A stretch of DNA of 54,366 nt from NCBI RefSeq assembly GCF_002954725.1, contig NZ_MSCQ01000001.1, forward strand, positions 475,435 through 529,800, read 5' to 3'. How positions within the stretch are numbered: the first letter of the stretch is position 1; each line of letters starts with the position of its first letter. The position numbers were made by a program, and so were the translations under genes. This document shows, piece after piece, positions 1 through 10,155 of this stretch. The notes under the pieces were generated by a model that was given only the letters and a program-made list of their open reading frames with translations, was not told the DNA's origin and did no database searches. This stretch comes from Photobacterium phosphoreum (GTDB taxonomy: Bacteria; Pseudomonadota; Gammaproteobacteria; Enterobacterales; Vibrionaceae).

Positions 1-311
1 CCGCTTACATTCCTTTCAATTGTTTTATGTTCGACCGAATGATCGCTTCTCTTCAAGTCGCCGCTAATGCGGGGTTTATAATGTATCTTGCTGATTCTGC
101 TGGTTATTTAGGCAGTGTGAGCATCATGTTATATCGTGCGTTTGGACAAGCAGATCTATCGTGGTTAGATTTCTTTATTAATACCAGTTATTTCGTTTCT
201 TTAATAACAGGCTCTTTGATTATTGCTTCATGGATTTACTTTTCCCATATTCTTTCTGACCAACCCGCAGATATATCTGTAATGGCAGAGCCAACATTAG
301 TGAGAGTGTAA
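1..311 (+). CDS. C-terminal part of a multi-pass membrane protein (MFS-like, possibly DUF5690 family)
   Basis: The reading frame is open from the left edge to the stop at 309-311, so the gene starts outside the window and the Met at 27 is internal. The visible 103 residues contain two or three hydrophobic segments (about [21 protein letters not shown] and [19 protein letters not shown]) separated by a polar stretch, ending in a hydrophilic tail. The phrase [19 protein letters not shown] recalls DUF5690-type transporters found with phosphonate genes, but this is from memory. It ends one base before phnX, so it is surely in the same operon and may import 2-aminoethylphosphonate or a relative. 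Identity of the substrate is inference. Confidence 0.6.
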   Translation, partial: AYIPFNCFMFDRMIASLQVAANAGFIMYLADSAGYLGSVSIMLYRAFGQADLSWLDFFINTSYFVSLITGSLIIASWIYFSHILSDQPADISVMAEPTLVRV

Positions 312-312
312 A

Positions 313-1122
313 ATGCGTCAAGTTGAATGTGTAGTATTAGATTGGGCAGGAACGGTTGTTGATTATGGCTCGCTGGCACCAACAACGATTTTTGTGAAGG
401 CGTTAAAAGAAGCTTATAACTTTGACATTACATTGGAAGAAGCACGTATCCCTATGGGGTTGGGTAAATGGGATCATATTAATGCCTTAGGGAAACTACC
501 GACGGTGGCTGCACGTTGGAAAGCACAATTTAACGCGCCAATGAGTGAGCAGGATGTTGATTATATTTACAATACTTTTATTCCATTACAAAAAATAAAG
601 GTGGTTGATCATGCTGAACCTATCGCAGGGGCATTAGCGGCAATTAATTGGTTACGCCAACAAAATATTAAAATTGGTAGCTGTTCTGGTTATCCCCGTG
701 AAGTAATGGATGCATTAGTACCTGTTGCTGCTCAATATGGCTACGCACCTGATTGTGTGGTTGCATCCGATGATCTTCCAGCAGGCTCTCGCCCTGGGCC
801 TTGGATGGCACTTGAAAACGTAAATCAATTAGGTGTCAGTGCAGTGTGGCGTGTGATTAAAATTGATGATGCTGTTCCTGGTATTTTAGAAGGGCTTAAT
901 GCGGGAATGTGGACCATTGGATTAGCAAAAACAGGCAATGCGGTCGGGTTAACCGAGGTGGAATGGCAACAATGTTCAGCCGTAGAAAAAGAACACTTAC
1001 TGCGTAAAGCGTATGGTGAACTTTACAATGCTGGCGCTCATTATGTTGTTGATGCACTTGAAGATATTGCTGCTGTTGTTAACGTGATTTCTGCGCGGAT
1101 TGCCCGTGGAGAGCGTCCGTAA
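313..1122 (+). CDS. phnX: Phosphonoacetaldehyde hydrolase (phosphonatase)
   Basis: HAD-superfamily enzyme that splits phosphonoacetaldehyde into acetaldehyde and phosphate, the second step of 2-aminoethylphosphonate (AEP) breakdown in the cytoplasm. The nucleophile motif DWAGT is at residues 10-14 (Asp10). The Schiff-base lysine expected in this family fits Lys52 in [17 protein letters not shown] (about 125) is the second HAD motif, and IDDAVPGI near 185-195 is the acidic motif 4. The length of 269 aa is normal for the family. The ATG is one base after the preceding stop, which indicates translational coupling. phnW follows after 40 bp, completing the two-step pathway. Confidence 0.95.
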   Translation: MRQVECVVLDWAGTVVDYGSLAPTTIFVKALKEAYNFDITLEEARIPMGLGKWDHINALGKLPTVAARWKAQFNAPMSEQDVDYIYNTFIPLQKIKVVDHAEPIAGALAAINWLRQQNIKIGSCSGYPREVMDALVPVAAQYGYAPDCVVASDDLPAGSRPGPWMALENVNQLGVSAVWRVIKIDDAVPGILEGLNAGMWTIGLAKTGNAVGLTEVEWQQCSAVEKEHLLRKAYGELYNAGAHYVVDALEDIAAVVNVISARIARGERP

Positions 1123-1162
1123 TTTTATTGGTTATTGAACATATTATTTTAGTAGGTACACA

Positions 1163-2263
1163 ATGAAAAATGATTATATTTTGTTAACACCTGGGCCGCT
1201 ATCAACCTCAACGACTGTTCGTGAAGCGATGCTAAAAGATTGGTGCACTTGGGATGATGATTATAATAAAGATATTGTCGAAGTGATCCGTGAAAAATTG
1301 GTTAAGATTGCAACCGCTGCCAGTGATTATACCTGTGTATTAATGCAGGGGAGTGGGACTGCGGCGGTGGAAGCGACAATAGGCAGTGTGATCAGTAACC
1401 AAGGTAAATTATTGGTGATTGATAACGGTGTTTATGGGGCTCGCATGGCACAAATTGCCCAGTGCCTCAATATTCCATGTCATGTTATTTCATCGGCTGA
1501 AATGGTACCGCCAAATCTTGAACAGATTGAAGATGTATTAAAAAATGACACCACAATTAGCCATGTTGCTATTGTTCATTGCGAAACAACGACGGGGATG
1601 CTGAACCCTATTGCGGATGTCATCTCATTGGCTAAACGGTTTAATAAAGTGGTTATTTTGGATGCAATGTCGAGTTTTGGCGGGATCCCAATGGATATTG
1701 GCGAGCTAGGTGTTGATTTTATGATCAGCTCAGCGAATAAGTGTATTCAGGGGGTACCAGGCTTTGGTTTTGTGATCGCAAAACGTAGTCAAATTGAAAA
1801 ATGCCAAGGACTAGCACGTTCTTTAAGTTTGGATCTGTATGATCAATGGCACCATATGGAAATCAATCAGGGGAAATGGCGCTTTACGTCCCCAACCCAT
1901 ACTGTTCGTGCTTTTTATCAGGCATTGATTGAATTAGAACAAGAAGGGGGGATTACTGAACGGCATCAGCGTTATCAATGTAATCAACAAAACTTGGTTG
2001 CGGGTATGCGCGAATTAGGTTTTGAAACATTGTTAGATGACAGTTTGCATTCACCTATTATTACGTCTTTTTATTCGCCATCGCACCATGATTATCAATT
2101 TAAAATATTCTATAAACGTTTAAAAGATCTTGGCTTTGTTATCTATCCGGGAAAAGTTTCTCATTCTGATTGTTTTAGGATCGGTACGATTGGTGAGGTA
2201 TATCCCGATGATATTAAACGCTTAATTACCGTGGTGAAAACAGCAATGTATTGGAATGTTTAA
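1163..2263 (+). CDS. phnW: 2-aminoethylphosphonate:pyruvate transaminase
   Basis: PLP-dependent class V aminotransferase that converts 2-aminoethylphosphonate plus pyruvate into phosphonoacetaldehyde plus alanine, feeding PhnX. The N-terminal [10 protein letters not shown] (residues 7-16) is the family hallmark. GSGTAAVEA (64-72) forms the phosphate-binding turn, Asp168 in ILDAMSSFG contacts the PLP ring nitrogen, and Lys193 in SSANKCIQG is the expected PLP lysine. The 366-aa length is full. It is the last gene of the phosphonate operon here. The alanine it makes could be deaminated by the alanine dehydrogenase encoded at 10156-11271, but that link is only suggestive. Confidence 0.95.
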   Translation: MKNDYILLTPGPLSTSTTVREAMLKDWCTWDDDYNKDIVEVIREKLVKIATAASDYTCVLMQGSGTAAVEATIGSVISNQGKLLVIDNGVYGARMAQIAQCLNIPCHVISSAEMVPPNLEQIEDVLKNDTTISHVAIVHCETTTGMLNPIADVISLAKRFNKVVILDAMSSFGGIPMDIGELGVDFMISSANKCIQGVPGFGFVIAKRSQIEKCQGLARSLSLDLYDQWHHMEINQGKWRFTSPTHTVRAFYQALIELEQEGGITERHQRYQCNQQNLVAGMRELGFETLLDDSLHSPIITSFYSPSHHDYQFKIFYKRLKDLGFVIYPGKVSHSDCFRIGTIGEVYPDDIKRLITVVKTAMYWNV

Positions 2264-2356
2264 ATAAAAACGTCAGGTTTGTGAGTGAATAAATAATAAG
2301 GTGCTTAGCTTTTGTATATAAGAATATTGGTGAGCGCCTATTCGTTCTCTATTAAA

Positions 2357-2743
2357 TTACATCACGATATAATTTGATACTTCAATTAAATTACCATCAG
2401 GATCGCGAAAATAGATCGACATGATTTTTCCTGTTGCACCTGTACGTTCAACAGGGCCTTCGAGAAGCATTACCTGTTGTTGCTCAAGCTGTTGTTTGAC
2501 ATCATCAAGATTGGTATTTGTAATAAAACATAAATCAGCACTACCAACTTGTACTGTGTTTGCCTTAGGCTCAAATTCTGCTCCATGCTGGTGGAGGTTG
2601 ATCTTTTGGTTGCCAAAGGTGAGTGCAAACCGATTATCTCCAAAGGTGACGACTTGCATGCCGAGCACACGTTGATAGAAGTCGGCACTAATATCAATGT
2701 TAGTAACCGTTAAAACTAAATGGTCAAGATGGCTAATATTCAT
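2357..2743 (-). CDS. VOC-superfamily (glyoxalase/dioxygenase-like) protein
   Basis: A 128-aa single vicinal-oxygen-chelate module. The N-terminal strand HLDHLVLTVTNI carries the first metal-ligand His. NLHQHGAEFEP is the central ligand region, and the C-terminal FRDPDGNLIEVSNY supplies the typical final Glu. It resembles the YaeR/GLOD5 type of small lyase rather than canonical GloA; the substrate is unknown. It converges with phnW (93 bp between the two stop codons) and stands alone on the minus strand, with the SulP gene upstream on the same strand 144 bp away. ATG at 2743 is the natural start because it begins directly at the first VOC strand. Confidence 0.8.
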   Translation of the reverse strand: MNISHLDHLVLTVTNIDISADFYQRVLGMQVVTFGDNRFALTFGNQKINLHQHGAEFEPKANTVQVGSADLCFITNTNLDDVKQQLEQQQVMLLEGPVERTGATGKIMSIYFRDPDGNLIEVSNYIVM

Positions 2744-2887
2744 GTGGTACGCCTGTCATTCAATATTGAAACAGGAAAGCCAACCGTTATACTGTTCTCG
2801 TTAACAGCGTAAAGCGGTCGGCAATCTATTTAGGTTGATATTATTAGAATAAGCCAATAATAAAAGCGAACGTTTTAATTACTATTA

Positions 2888-4369
2888 TTAGTGGCTAGCT
2901 AACAGTTTTTGATTTAGGTTTGGATCGTCATGGACAGCAAATTTATCAATCATTTTGGCGGTTGCCTCATTCATGCCAATCAGTTCTGTGGTTGCGCCTT
3001 GTGCTCTTAATTTAATAATGACTTTATCTAACGCCGTTATTGCGGTGAGATCCCAAAAATGCGCCAGCGTTAAATCAACTTTGACATGCTGAGCAACGTC
3101 ATTAAGATCAAATAATGATGAAAAGTGATCCGCAGAGGCAAAAAATATTTGACCATAAACATTGTAAATCTGTTCATTGGCGGTGGTTGATTGCACGACA
3201 ACACATTGGCTGACTTGATGCGCAAACAATAATGCTGACAGTAATACGCCAATGAAAACACCAATCGCCAGATTATGTGTTGTCACAACGGCGGCAACCG
3301 TTGCTAACATCACGATGTTACTTGATAACGGATGGTGTTTAATATTTTTAATGGAATCCCATGAAAAGGTACTAATTGATACCATTATCATCACTGCGAC
3401 TAAAGCAGCCATTGGGATAAGTTTTAGAATATCACTTAAAAATAAAATCATTATTAATAAGGCAACACCCGCAAATAACGTTGATAAACGGCTTCTTCCT
3501 CCTGATTTTATATTGATCATTGATTGACCGATCATGGCGCAGCCTGCCATACCGCCCAGTAAACCAGTGCCAATATTTGCGATACCTTGTCCTTTACACT
3601 CTTGGTTTTTGTTACTTGTGGTTGAGGTTAAGTCATCAATAATAGTGGCTGTCATCATTGATTCTAATAAGCCAACCGCAGCAAGGGCTAAGGCATAAGG
3701 AAATATTATTTGTAAGGTATGGAAGGTAAGGGGAACATCAGGTAATAAAAAGATCGGCAGTGTATCGGGTAATTGCCCCATATCACCCACAGTTCGTACA
3801 TCTAACCCCAGCAATACTGCACCGATAGTTAACGTGATAATACACACTAGAGGTGAAGGGATCAGTTTTCCAATAAGAGGGATAAGAGGAAATAGGTAAA
3901 TAATGGCTAAACCACTGGCTGTTAATAGATACACAGACCACGTTGCATTTGTTAATTCTGGAAGTTGAGCCATAAAAATAAGTATTGCTAACGCGTTAAC
4001 AAATCCAGTAACAACAGGTTTAGACACAAAGCGCATTAAATCACCGAGCTTTAAATAGCCCGCGATTATTTGTATCACACCTGTAAGGATAGTGACGGCC
4101 ATTAAATATTGCAGGCCGTGTTCTTTTACAAGAGTGATCATCAATAATGCCATTGCCCCTGTTGCTGCTGAGATCATGCCGGATCTTGTTCCGACAATGG
4201 CAATGATAACGGTCATCGAAAATGAGGCATATAAACCAATTTTAGGGTCGACACCAGCAATAATGGAAAAGGCGATAGCTTCTGGTATCAGGGCTAGGGC
4301 AACCACAATTCCGGCAAGGAGATCTTGCTTTGTATTATATAACCAATTGTTTTTTATGTAATCTAACAT
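2888..4369 (-). CDS. SulP-family anion permease with C-terminal STAS domain
   Basis: SLC26/SulP inner-membrane anion transporter (sulfate, bicarbonate or dicarboxylate). I start it at the ATG at 4369 (MLDYIKNNW); an in-frame TTG at 4417 adds 16 atypical residues and lacks support. About 10-12 hydrophobic segments run from residue 15 to 390, including the conserved GLYASF near residue 50 and the G-rich [15 protein letters not shown] stretch. The last 100 residues form a STAS domain ([21 protein letters not shown]) with the usual conserved Asp and Thr. Members lacking sulfate-assimilation neighbours often carry bicarbonate or organic anions. Substrate cannot be told from sequence. Confidence 0.88.
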   Translation of the reverse strand: MLDYIKNNWLYNTKQDLLAGIVVALALIPEAIAFSIIAGVDPKIGLYASFSMTVIIAIVGTRSGMISAATGAMALLMITLVKEHGLQYLMAVTILTGVIQIIAGYLKLGDLMRFVSKPVVTGFVNALAILIFMAQLPELTNATWSVYLLTASGLAIIYLFPLIPLIGKLIPSPLVCIITLTIGAVLLGLDVRTVGDMGQLPDTLPIFLLPDVPLTFHTLQIIFPYALALAAVGLLESMMTATIIDDLTSTTSNKNQECKGQGIANIGTGLLGGMAGCAMIGQSMINIKSGGRSRLSTLFAGVALLIMILFLSDILKLIPMAALVAVMIMVSISTFSWDSIKNIKHHPLSSNIVMLATVAAVVTTHNLAIGVFIGVLLSALLFAHQVSQCVVVQSTTANEQIYNVYGQIFFASADHFSSLFDLNDVAQHVKVDLTLAHFWDLTAITALDKVIIKLRAQGATTELIGMNEATAKMIDKFAVHDDPNLNQKLLASH

Positions 4370-4800
4370 GTTATCTCTATATTTTAGACGTGTAAAAGCC
4401 ACGGATGAAATCCGCAAACATTTAGGATCAGGAAGTTTTAGCTATGGCAGGCATAGCAGAGTGACAGCAAGAGAGCTGCATTTTTGAAATAATGAGCAGG
4501 CGCTCATTAGAGAGAGGTTAAGGCGGCGTAATCTTCAAGTTTGGCTACTTTTATTTGAGAGTATGGCTATAAATCCATACTGTGAGTTTTAGAAGTTGAT
4601 TATGCTAACATATAAAGAAATAGATAACAAAATAGTTAGTAGTCTAAACAAAATTATTGTATTTATTGTTATTCTGTTTATTTAATGCGTTGTTATTGCA
4701 TTTGTTGGTAATATCAAAGTCCTTTTTAGGACAAAGCTGAAAGAAAGTTGATAGCTTTCAGTTACTTTTATAATCATGTATTTTTGATGGATCTCTATAA
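4370..4800. promoter_or_regulatory. Intergenic region between SulP and frp; candidate operator palindrome
   Basis: This divergent spacer holds promoters for both flanking genes. A perfect inverted repeat AATGAGC-AGGC-GCTCATT lies at 4491-4508, about 120 bp upstream of the SulP start. A hairpin CTGAAAG/CTTTCAG (4737-4743 with 4755-4761) lies about 40 bp before the flavin reductase start. No small gene with a convincing start and codon pattern was seen. The AATGAGC palindrome has the look of a dimeric repressor operator, but its regulator is unknown. Confidence 0.35.
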
Positions 4801-5523
4801 ATGAATACTACTATTCAAACCATGCTTGGTCATCGCTCTATCCGTAAATTTACTGATGCTGCTATTTCTGACGAGCAATTAACGACTATTATTGCTGCGG
4901 GTATTGCTGCTTCTAGTTCAAGTATGATCCAAGCGACATCGATTATTCGTATCACTGATCCTGAAAAACGCGCTGCACTTGCACACCTTGCTGGCGATCA
5001 AGCTTATGTAAAAGAGGCGGCTGAATTTTTAGTGTTTTGTATTGATTACCAACGTCATTACTCTATTAGTTCTGAGATCAAACCTGAATATACTGAATTA
5101 ACCTTAATTGGTGCGATTGATAGTGGCCTTATGGCGCAAAACTGTTTATTAGCGGCTGAATCTATGGGGTTAGGTGGGGTTTATATTGGTGGATTACGTA
5201 ATAGCCCGCATGAGGTTGATGCATTATTAAATTTACCGCCACATAGTGCGATATTATTTGGAATGTGTTTAGGGGTGCCAGCGCAAGATCCACAGACAAA
5301 ACCACGCTTACCAATGGCAATGATTTTACATGAAAATGAATATCAGCCATTAAATAAACCACTGTTAGCTGAATATGATCAACAAATGATTGAATATTAT
5401 CAGCAGCGATCTACGCATAATAAACAACAAGATTGGTCTAGCGCTGTAACTGCAACGTTGTCTAAAGAGTCACGTCCATTTATCGCGGATTATTTTAAAA
5501 GCAAAGGCTTAATGACAAAATAA
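4801..5523 (+). CDS. NADPH-dependent flavin reductase / oxygen-insensitive nitroreductase (Frp/NfsA family)
   Basis: FMN-binding homodimeric oxidoreductase using NADPH to reduce free FMN or nitro compounds. The 240-aa length and long blocks such as HRSIRKFTD (12-20), AASSSSMIQ (37-45), ELTLIGAIDSGLMAQN and GGVYIGGLRN match Vibrio harveyi FRP and E. coli NfsA. PRLP near 169 and ESRPFIADYFKSKG at the C terminus are also typical. In luminous Vibrionaceae the FRP enzyme supplies FMNH2 to luciferase; elsewhere it acts as a nitroreductase. It is monocistronic, followed by a strong terminator hairpin at 5548-5583 and a converging uvrB-like gene. Which role dominates depends on whether the strain has lux genes, which are not in this window. 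Confidence 0.9.
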   Translation: MNTTIQTMLGHRSIRKFTDAAISDEQLTTIIAAGIAASSSSMIQATSIIRITDPEKRAALAHLAGDQAYVKEAAEFLVFCIDYQRHYSISSEIKPEYTELTLIGAIDSGLMAQNCLLAAESMGLGGVYIGGLRNSPHEVDALLNLPPHSAILFGMCLGVPAQDPQTKPRLPMAMILHENEYQPLNKPLLAEYDQQMIEYYQQRSTHNKQQDWSSAVTATLSKESRPFIADYFKSKGLMTK

Positions 5524-5547
5524 TATTGTCGTTATGTACTATAAAGA

Positions 5548-5583
5548 GGGTGGCTAATATTGACGCTATAGCCACCATTTTTA
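5548..5583 (+). terminator. Rho-independent terminator after the flavin reductase gene
   Basis: The 8-bp stem GGTGGCTA (5549-5556) with TAGCCACC (5569-5576), a 12-nt loop and a following ATTTTT run. It lies between converging genes (stops at 5523 and 5592) and may stop both. Confidence 0.8.
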
Positions 5584-5591
5584 GGTTACGA

Positions 5592-7556
5592 TCACATATA
5601 AATAAACTGACGATATAGCTTATCAAGTTGTGCTCTTATCTGTTGTATTTGGTTTTCATCGTTATTATCACAAGCAATTAATAATCCTTTCTCAGTGGTG
5701 GTGATCTGCTGGCATAAATCAGCGATATTTGCACAAAATTCAGCTGAATGAATGCCTTCATCTGTGGCTGTAATGGCACTGCGCTGCGATGATGTTGGCG
5801 TAATATGATGAGCTTGATTATAGCGCTGTTGGCGCTCACGACGTTGTTGTGATTCGTCAATCGCCAGTTGCATTGCTGGGGTTATTTTATCGGCATATAA
5901 AATCGCTTTACCATTAGCGTTACGTGCAGCACGACCAATGATTTGAATCAGCGCTTGGGAAGAGCGTAAAAACCCAGCATGATCCGCATCAAGGATAGCC
6001 ACTAACGATGCTTCAGGAATATCGAGCCCTTCTCGCAATAAGTTAATCCCAATTAATACATCAAATTCCCCTTTGCGTAGTGCATCTATGATCTCTACAC
6101 GTTGTTGGGTTTTTACTTCAGCATGAATATAACTGACTTTAATGCCTTGTTGTTGCATTAAGTCATATAACGACTCTGCGCTTTTTTTAGTTAATGTTGT
6201 GACTAAGACACGTTCGTTTTTTATTACCCGTTGTGCTATTTGTTCTAGTAAATCATCAATTTGTGTTACTAGCGGTCGTACTTCTACAATCGGATCAAGT
6301 AAACCAGTTGGGCGAATAATTTGTTCGACAACATGGCCCTGAGATTGATTAAGTTCATATTGACCCGGCGTTGCGGATACAAAAATTGTTTGTGGTTTTA
6401 TTTTCTCAAATTCACTGAATGTGAGAGGACGGTTATTTTTAGCGGATGGTAAACGAAAGCCATAATCAATTAACGTCTCTTTGCGGCTTTGATCACTGCG
6501 CTGCATCGCCGATATTTGCGGCACCATCACGTGAGACTCATCAATAAACAATAAGCCGTCTTTGGGTAAATAATCTAATAGGGTAATTGGGGGTAATGCG
6601 GGATCTCGTTCATTGATATAACTGGCGTAGTTTTCAAGCCCTGAACAATAGCCTAATTGCTGCATCATTTCGATATCATGCATGGTGCGTTCATAGAGGC
6701 GTGCGGCTTCGATAATACGATTATTCTGATTAAGTTCAGCGACGCGTAGTGCTAAATCTTGTTGAATTTTAACGCAGGCCTTGGTGAGTTTTTCTTTTGA
6801 TGCGGCATATAAGGTTTTAGGTGACACAAAATAGTGCTCAATATCACCTAAGACGTTACCTGTGAGTGGATCTAACCATTGCAGAGTCTCAACTTCGTCA
6901 TCAAATAATACTGCTCGAATAGCTTTTGACTCAGAATCAGCAGGATAAATATCAAACACATCACCATGAACACGAAATGTTGCACGTTCAATCGTTTTGT
7001 CACAGCGAGTATATTGAAGCGCTGTTAGTCGTTGAATAAAGTCTTCACGGGGTATTTTTGCTCCGACAAACAGCGGAATTTGGACTGCGCGGTATTGGTC
7101 GGGATCGCCTAAACCATAAATAGCAGAAACAGAAGCAACAACAATCACATCTTTACGTTCTATTAATGATTTGGTGGTGGATAACCGTAACCGCTCAAGC
7201 TGTTCATTAATCGCAGAGTCTTTACGGATAAAGCGGTCACTACCGGGAATATAGACCTCTGGCTGGTAATAATCATAATAAGAGACAAAATATTCAACGG
7301 CATTTTCAGGAAAGAAGCGTTTCATTTCGCTATAAAGCTGAGCTGCGAGGGTTTTATTATGCGCTAAAATCAGCGTTGGGCGTTGTAAGCGGTGGATCAT
7401 ATTGGCCATGGTAAACGTTTTACCCGACCCCGTTACTCCTTTAAGCGTTTGGTGAGTGACACCTTTTTCTACACCATCAATAAGTTTGGCTAAAGCCTGT
7501 GGTTGATCGCCTGATGGTGGGTAATTGGAATGTAATATGAAAATATTGTGAGGCAT
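5592..7556 (-). CDS. UvrB-like excinuclease subunit, divergent paralogue
   Basis: Full-length (654 aa) homologue of the damage-verification helicase subunit UvrB. Visible motifs are Walker A GVTGSGKT (40-47), the beta-hairpin region [17 protein letters not shown] (91-107), DESH of motif [18 protein letters not shown] (motif V) and IIGRAARN (motif VI). The C-terminal UvrC-binding UVR segment is weak: the last 45 residues keep only the [13 protein letters not shown] part. At the tip of the hairpin the usual DTFIEKD reads DRFIRKD. In vibrios the main uvrB is next to luxO, so I think this is a second copy, perhaps specialised; that is inference. It could instead be the sole UvrB of this strain. 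Confidence 0.85.
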   Translation of the reverse strand: MPHNIFILHSNYPPSGDQPQALAKLIDGVEKGVTHQTLKGVTGSGKTFTMANMIHRLQRPTLILAHNKTLAAQLYSEMKRFFPENAVEYFVSYYDYYQPEVYIPGSDRFIRKDSAINEQLERLRLSTTKSLIERKDVIVVASVSAIYGLGDPDQYRAVQIPLFVGAKIPREDFIQRLTALQYTRCDKTIERATFRVHGDVFDIYPADSESKAIRAVLFDDEVETLQWLDPLTGNVLGDIEHYFVSPKTLYAASKEKLTKACVKIQQDLALRVAELNQNNRIIEAARLYERTMHDIEMMQQLGYCSGLENYASYINERDPALPPITLLDYLPKDGLLFIDESHVMVPQISAMQRSDQSRKETLIDYGFRLPSAKNNRPLTFSEFEKIKPQTIFVSATPGQYELNQSQGHVVEQIIRPTGLLDPIVEVRPLVTQIDDLLEQIAQRVIKNERVLVTTLTKKSAESLYDLMQQQGIKVSYIHAEVKTQQRVEIIDALRKGEFDVLIGINLLREGLDIPEASLVAILDADHAGFLRSSQALIQIIGRAARNANGKAILYADKITPAMQLAIDESQQRRERQQRYNQAHHITPTSSQRSAITATDEGIHSAEFCANIADLCQQITTTEKGLLIACDNNDENQIQQIRAQLDKLYRQFIYM

Positions 7557-7679
7557 AGAGATTAGCCTTTTTATAAATATCTGCTGTTAGTATATAACTA
7601 CCAACATACGCTTATTTGGATTTAATTTCGAACTCAAAAATAGACCATATTGATTAATAAGGCGGTAGATTTATTTATA

Positions 7680-8576
7680 TTAGCGTTCATTGGGGCTGGT
7701 TTTTAGTGTTGGTCGATAATTGGAGTAGGTAATAAGCAAACCTGCAATCACAATAAATAGCCCGCCGCCAAGGGTGTTATAGGTGGGTAATTCATCAAAT
7801 AGCCAATAACCAAATATACAAGAAAATACAATCTGGAAGTAAAAGAACGGTGCGACATGCGATGCTTCCGCGATATTCATGGCTTTGATTAAACACAACT
7901 GCGATATAATCGTGACGATAGGGATGGTGATAAAATAAGGTAATGCCTCTAGTGTTGGTGTTTTCCACATTTGCGGTTGCGCTAATAGCAGTAAACTTGC
8001 AACCGAGCCTAAAATAAAGAACGAGTTAATTAATACCGACAGTAACGAGATGTTTGAATCAATGGTTTTAGTCAGAAGGTTATAACCGGAGTTTGCAATC
8101 GCAATCAGTAACGGTAATAAATATACCCACTGTAAGCCACTAATATTGGTTGGATTAATCACTATTACCACACCGACAAAGCCGAGCAAGGTTGCAATTA
8201 TTTTTATTGGCGTCAGAGTTTCTTTAAAAAATAAGCTGCCACCTAGCATATAGGCGATACTGCCCATTTGAACAATGATGATATACATTTCAAGTGGTAT
8301 ATATTTTAACGCAATCACTGAGGTCACAGCACAAACTAAAAATAAAACCGCACGAAGGATTAATTTACTGTTAGTGGCAAAAATAGCGGTTTTGGTTTGT
8401 TTCGGCATAAAAATAAGCATGCATAAAAAAGGGATAGCAAACCGAAAGAATACCATTTGAATCGGGTGGTAACCGTGTTGTATTAGGTACTTATCGGCAC
8501 TGTCTTTAAGCGTTAATGATAAAGTTGCGACTATAATGAGCATTGCCCCGAGCATGTTGTGGTTTTTAATCTGCAT
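7680..8576 (-). CDS. EamA/DMT-superfamily membrane permease
   Basis: A 298-aa integral membrane protein with ten predicted hydrophobic segments in two EamA repeats, residues about 8-140 and 150-285. The conserved FFRFAIPFLCMLIF near residue 43 and the second-repeat motif APFFYFQIVFSCIFGYWLFDELP (about 243) are typical of drug/metabolite transporters related to RhaT and YdcZ-like exporters. Substrate is unknown. It is likely a single gene: the neighbours on both sides are separated by more than 100 bp, and the upstream gene ends in a terminator at 8694-8727. Confidence 0.82.
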   Translation of the reverse strand: MQIKNHNMLGAMLIIVATLSLTLKDSADKYLIQHGYHPIQMVFFRFAIPFLCMLIFMPKQTKTAIFATNSKLILRAVLFLVCAVTSVIALKYIPLEMYIIIVQMGSIAYMLGGSLFFKETLTPIKIIATLLGFVGVVIVINPTNISGLQWVYLLPLLIAIANSGYNLLTKTIDSNISLLSVLINSFFILGSVASLLLLAQPQMWKTPTLEALPYFITIPIVTIISQLCLIKAMNIAEASHVAPFFYFQIVFSCIFGYWLFDELPTYNTLGGGLFIVIAGLLITYSNYRPTLKTSPNER

Positions 8577-8693
8577 GATATTTTATTCTGTGGTCAATGT
8601 TGTGATAAGTAAAAGATAAACAATACCTCACTAGAATAAAGTATCTATTTTTAATCTGCTATAATTTTAAACAAAGTCTTTCATCACCTATAA

Positions 8694-8727
8694 AACAAAA
8701 AATAACCAACCGATAAAGGTTGGCTAT
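8694..8727 (-). terminator. Terminator of the SdaC-type permease gene
   Basis: Read on the minus strand, CCAACC and GGTTGG (8718-8723 and 8706-8711) form a stem around TTTATC, followed by TTATTTTTTG. It lies just after the permease stop codon at 8747. Confidence 0.65.
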
Positions 8728-8746
8728 TCGAGTCACATACGGGGCG

Positions 8747-10000
8747 TTAAATAAGATTAAAGATAATCGCTGATATGGCAATTAAACCAATCACAGTCAC
8801 AAAAATATTACTTATCTTTCCGCGGTACTGTTTAAGTGAATCAATATTACGAATCGCATACATTGGCATAATAAATAAAATCATTGCAATAACCGGGCCT
8901 GAAAAGGTTTCCATAATACTGAGCACACTGGGGTTAATAACAGCGGCATACCACACCGATAAAAATAATATAGCGATAGTGAGTTTATTCGCGAGTTGAG
9001 GTTTGATGTTGGTGTGTTTGGTGATAATGCCATTTAGACTTTCACGCCCACCAAGAAAATGACCAAAGAAAGAAGAGGTGATCGCAATACAGGCAATAAA
9101 AGGTCCTAGTGATTCAATCACGCTACTATTCATTTCATTGGCAAGGTACGACAAAATTGAAATGTTTTGCACTTTAGCTTCTGCTAATTGAGCCGGTGAT
9201 AGGCTTAGCACACATGAGAACACAAATAATAGCACGAAGGTAATTAGCATCATGGAAGTGTGTTTTAAAATGTAATCAACCTTAGTGTTTGCTTGGTCGC
9301 CATAATGACGTTTTTGTGCAACAGCAAAACTAGAAATAGCCGCGGTGTGGCTAAAGGCAAAAATAGTGGTTGGAATGGCAAGCCAAAGGGTTTTACCGAA
9401 ATCAGAGGCGGTTGGTACCGTTGCAAAATCTGGCATTTGCCAGTGTGGAATCAGATAAATTGACAGTCCAAATAAAATAAATACTAACGGATAAACAATA
9501 ATCTCAAATGCGCGTAATACCATTTTTTCATTGGTTAACATAACGCCTATCATTAATGTGACTAATATCCCTGAAAGTAATATTCGCGGTGGTGGGGTCA
9601 TGTGCAGCTGGTGGATAATAAAACTTTCAACAGTATTGGTTAAGCCAACGCCATAAATCATCAAAATGGGGAAAATAGACAGGAAATATAACAGTGAGAT
9701 CATCAAGCCAAATTTATGGCCGAAATGTTCTTCGACCACATCAGTAAATTCAGCTTGAGGTTGCTGAGAAGATAAAATAAACCGCGCTAACCCTCGATGG
9801 GCAAGAAATGTCATTGGGCCTGCCAGTAATGCCATAATGATTAACGGCCATAATCCACTGACACCGATATTAATCGGTAAGAATAATATTCCTGCTCCGA
9901 CGGCAGTACCAAAGAGGCTAATTATCCATGTTTTATCGTGTTTGGTTAAGGTTTGCTTGTTATTTTGATTGGAAAGTGTGTTTGCATTAGGGTAAGGCAT
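8747..10000 (-). CDS. HAAAP-family amino-acid permease (SdaC/TdcC-like serine/threonine transporter)
   Basis: A 417-aa proton-coupled amino-acid symporter with eleven hydrophobic segments. The first segment contains GTAVGAGILFLPINIG (residues 32-47), the family's substrate/ion site. IPTTIFAFSHTAAISSF around 210 and SSFFGHFLGGRESLNG around 310 are other SdaC/TdcC/DlsT hallmarks. The ATG at 10000 is preceded by AAAGG eight bases away. It lies downstream of alanine dehydrogenase on the same strand but behind a hairpin and a cluster of direct repeats, so it probably has its own promoter. Uptake of serine, threonine or alanine are the likely roles. Confidence 0.85.
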   Translation of the reverse strand: MPYPNANTLSNQNNKQTLTKHDKTWIISLFGTAVGAGILFLPINIGVSGLWPLIIMALLAGPMTFLAHRGLARFILSSQQPQAEFTDVVEEHFGHKFGLMISLLYFLSIFPILMIYGVGLTNTVESFIIHQLHMTPPPRILLSGILVTLMIGVMLTNEKMVLRAFEIIVYPLVFILFGLSIYLIPHWQMPDFATVPTASDFGKTLWLAIPTTIFAFSHTAAISSFAVAQKRHYGDQANTKVDYILKHTSMMLITFVLLFVFSCVLSLSPAQLAEAKVQNISILSYLANEMNSSVIESLGPFIACIAITSSFFGHFLGGRESLNGIITKHTNIKPQLANKLTIAILFLSVWYAAVINPSVLSIMETFSGPVIAMILFIMPMYAIRNIDSLKQYRGKISNIFVTVIGLIAISAIIFNLI

Positions 10001-10013
10001 ATTGCTGACCTTT

Positions 10014-10056
10014 ATAGGTATGTTTATTATAGGTATGTTTATATAGGTATGTTTAT
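10014..10056. repeat. Three tandem copies of ATAGGTATGTTTAT upstream of the permease gene
   Basis: Exact 14-mers at 10014-10027, 10029-10042 and 10043-10056, at 14-15 bp spacing, starting 13 bp before the permease ATG. The 11-bp core GGTATGTTTAT occurs again at 11321-11331, about 50 bp upstream of the alanine dehydrogenase ATG. The shared core in front of two neighbouring amino-acid genes suggests binding sites of a common regulator, or a slipped duplication of the 5' leader. Confidence 0.7.
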
Positions 10057-10107
10057 ATCGATACTGATGTTGACGTTATAGGGTGTTATTTATTGAGGTT
10101 GTGACAA

Positions 10108-10137
10108 AGAAAGCTTCTATTTTGCAATAGAAGCTTT
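10108..10137 (-). terminator. Hairpin after alanine dehydrogenase
   Basis: Perfect 12-bp inverted repeat AAAGCTTCTATT/AATAGAAGCTTT (10110-10121 with 10126-10137) around TTGC. On the minus strand it is followed by the pyrimidine-rich CTTTGTC only, so termination strength is uncertain. It sits 19 bp after the ald stop codon. Confidence 0.55.
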
Positions 10138-10155
10138 ATGAGATAACAGTGTTAT

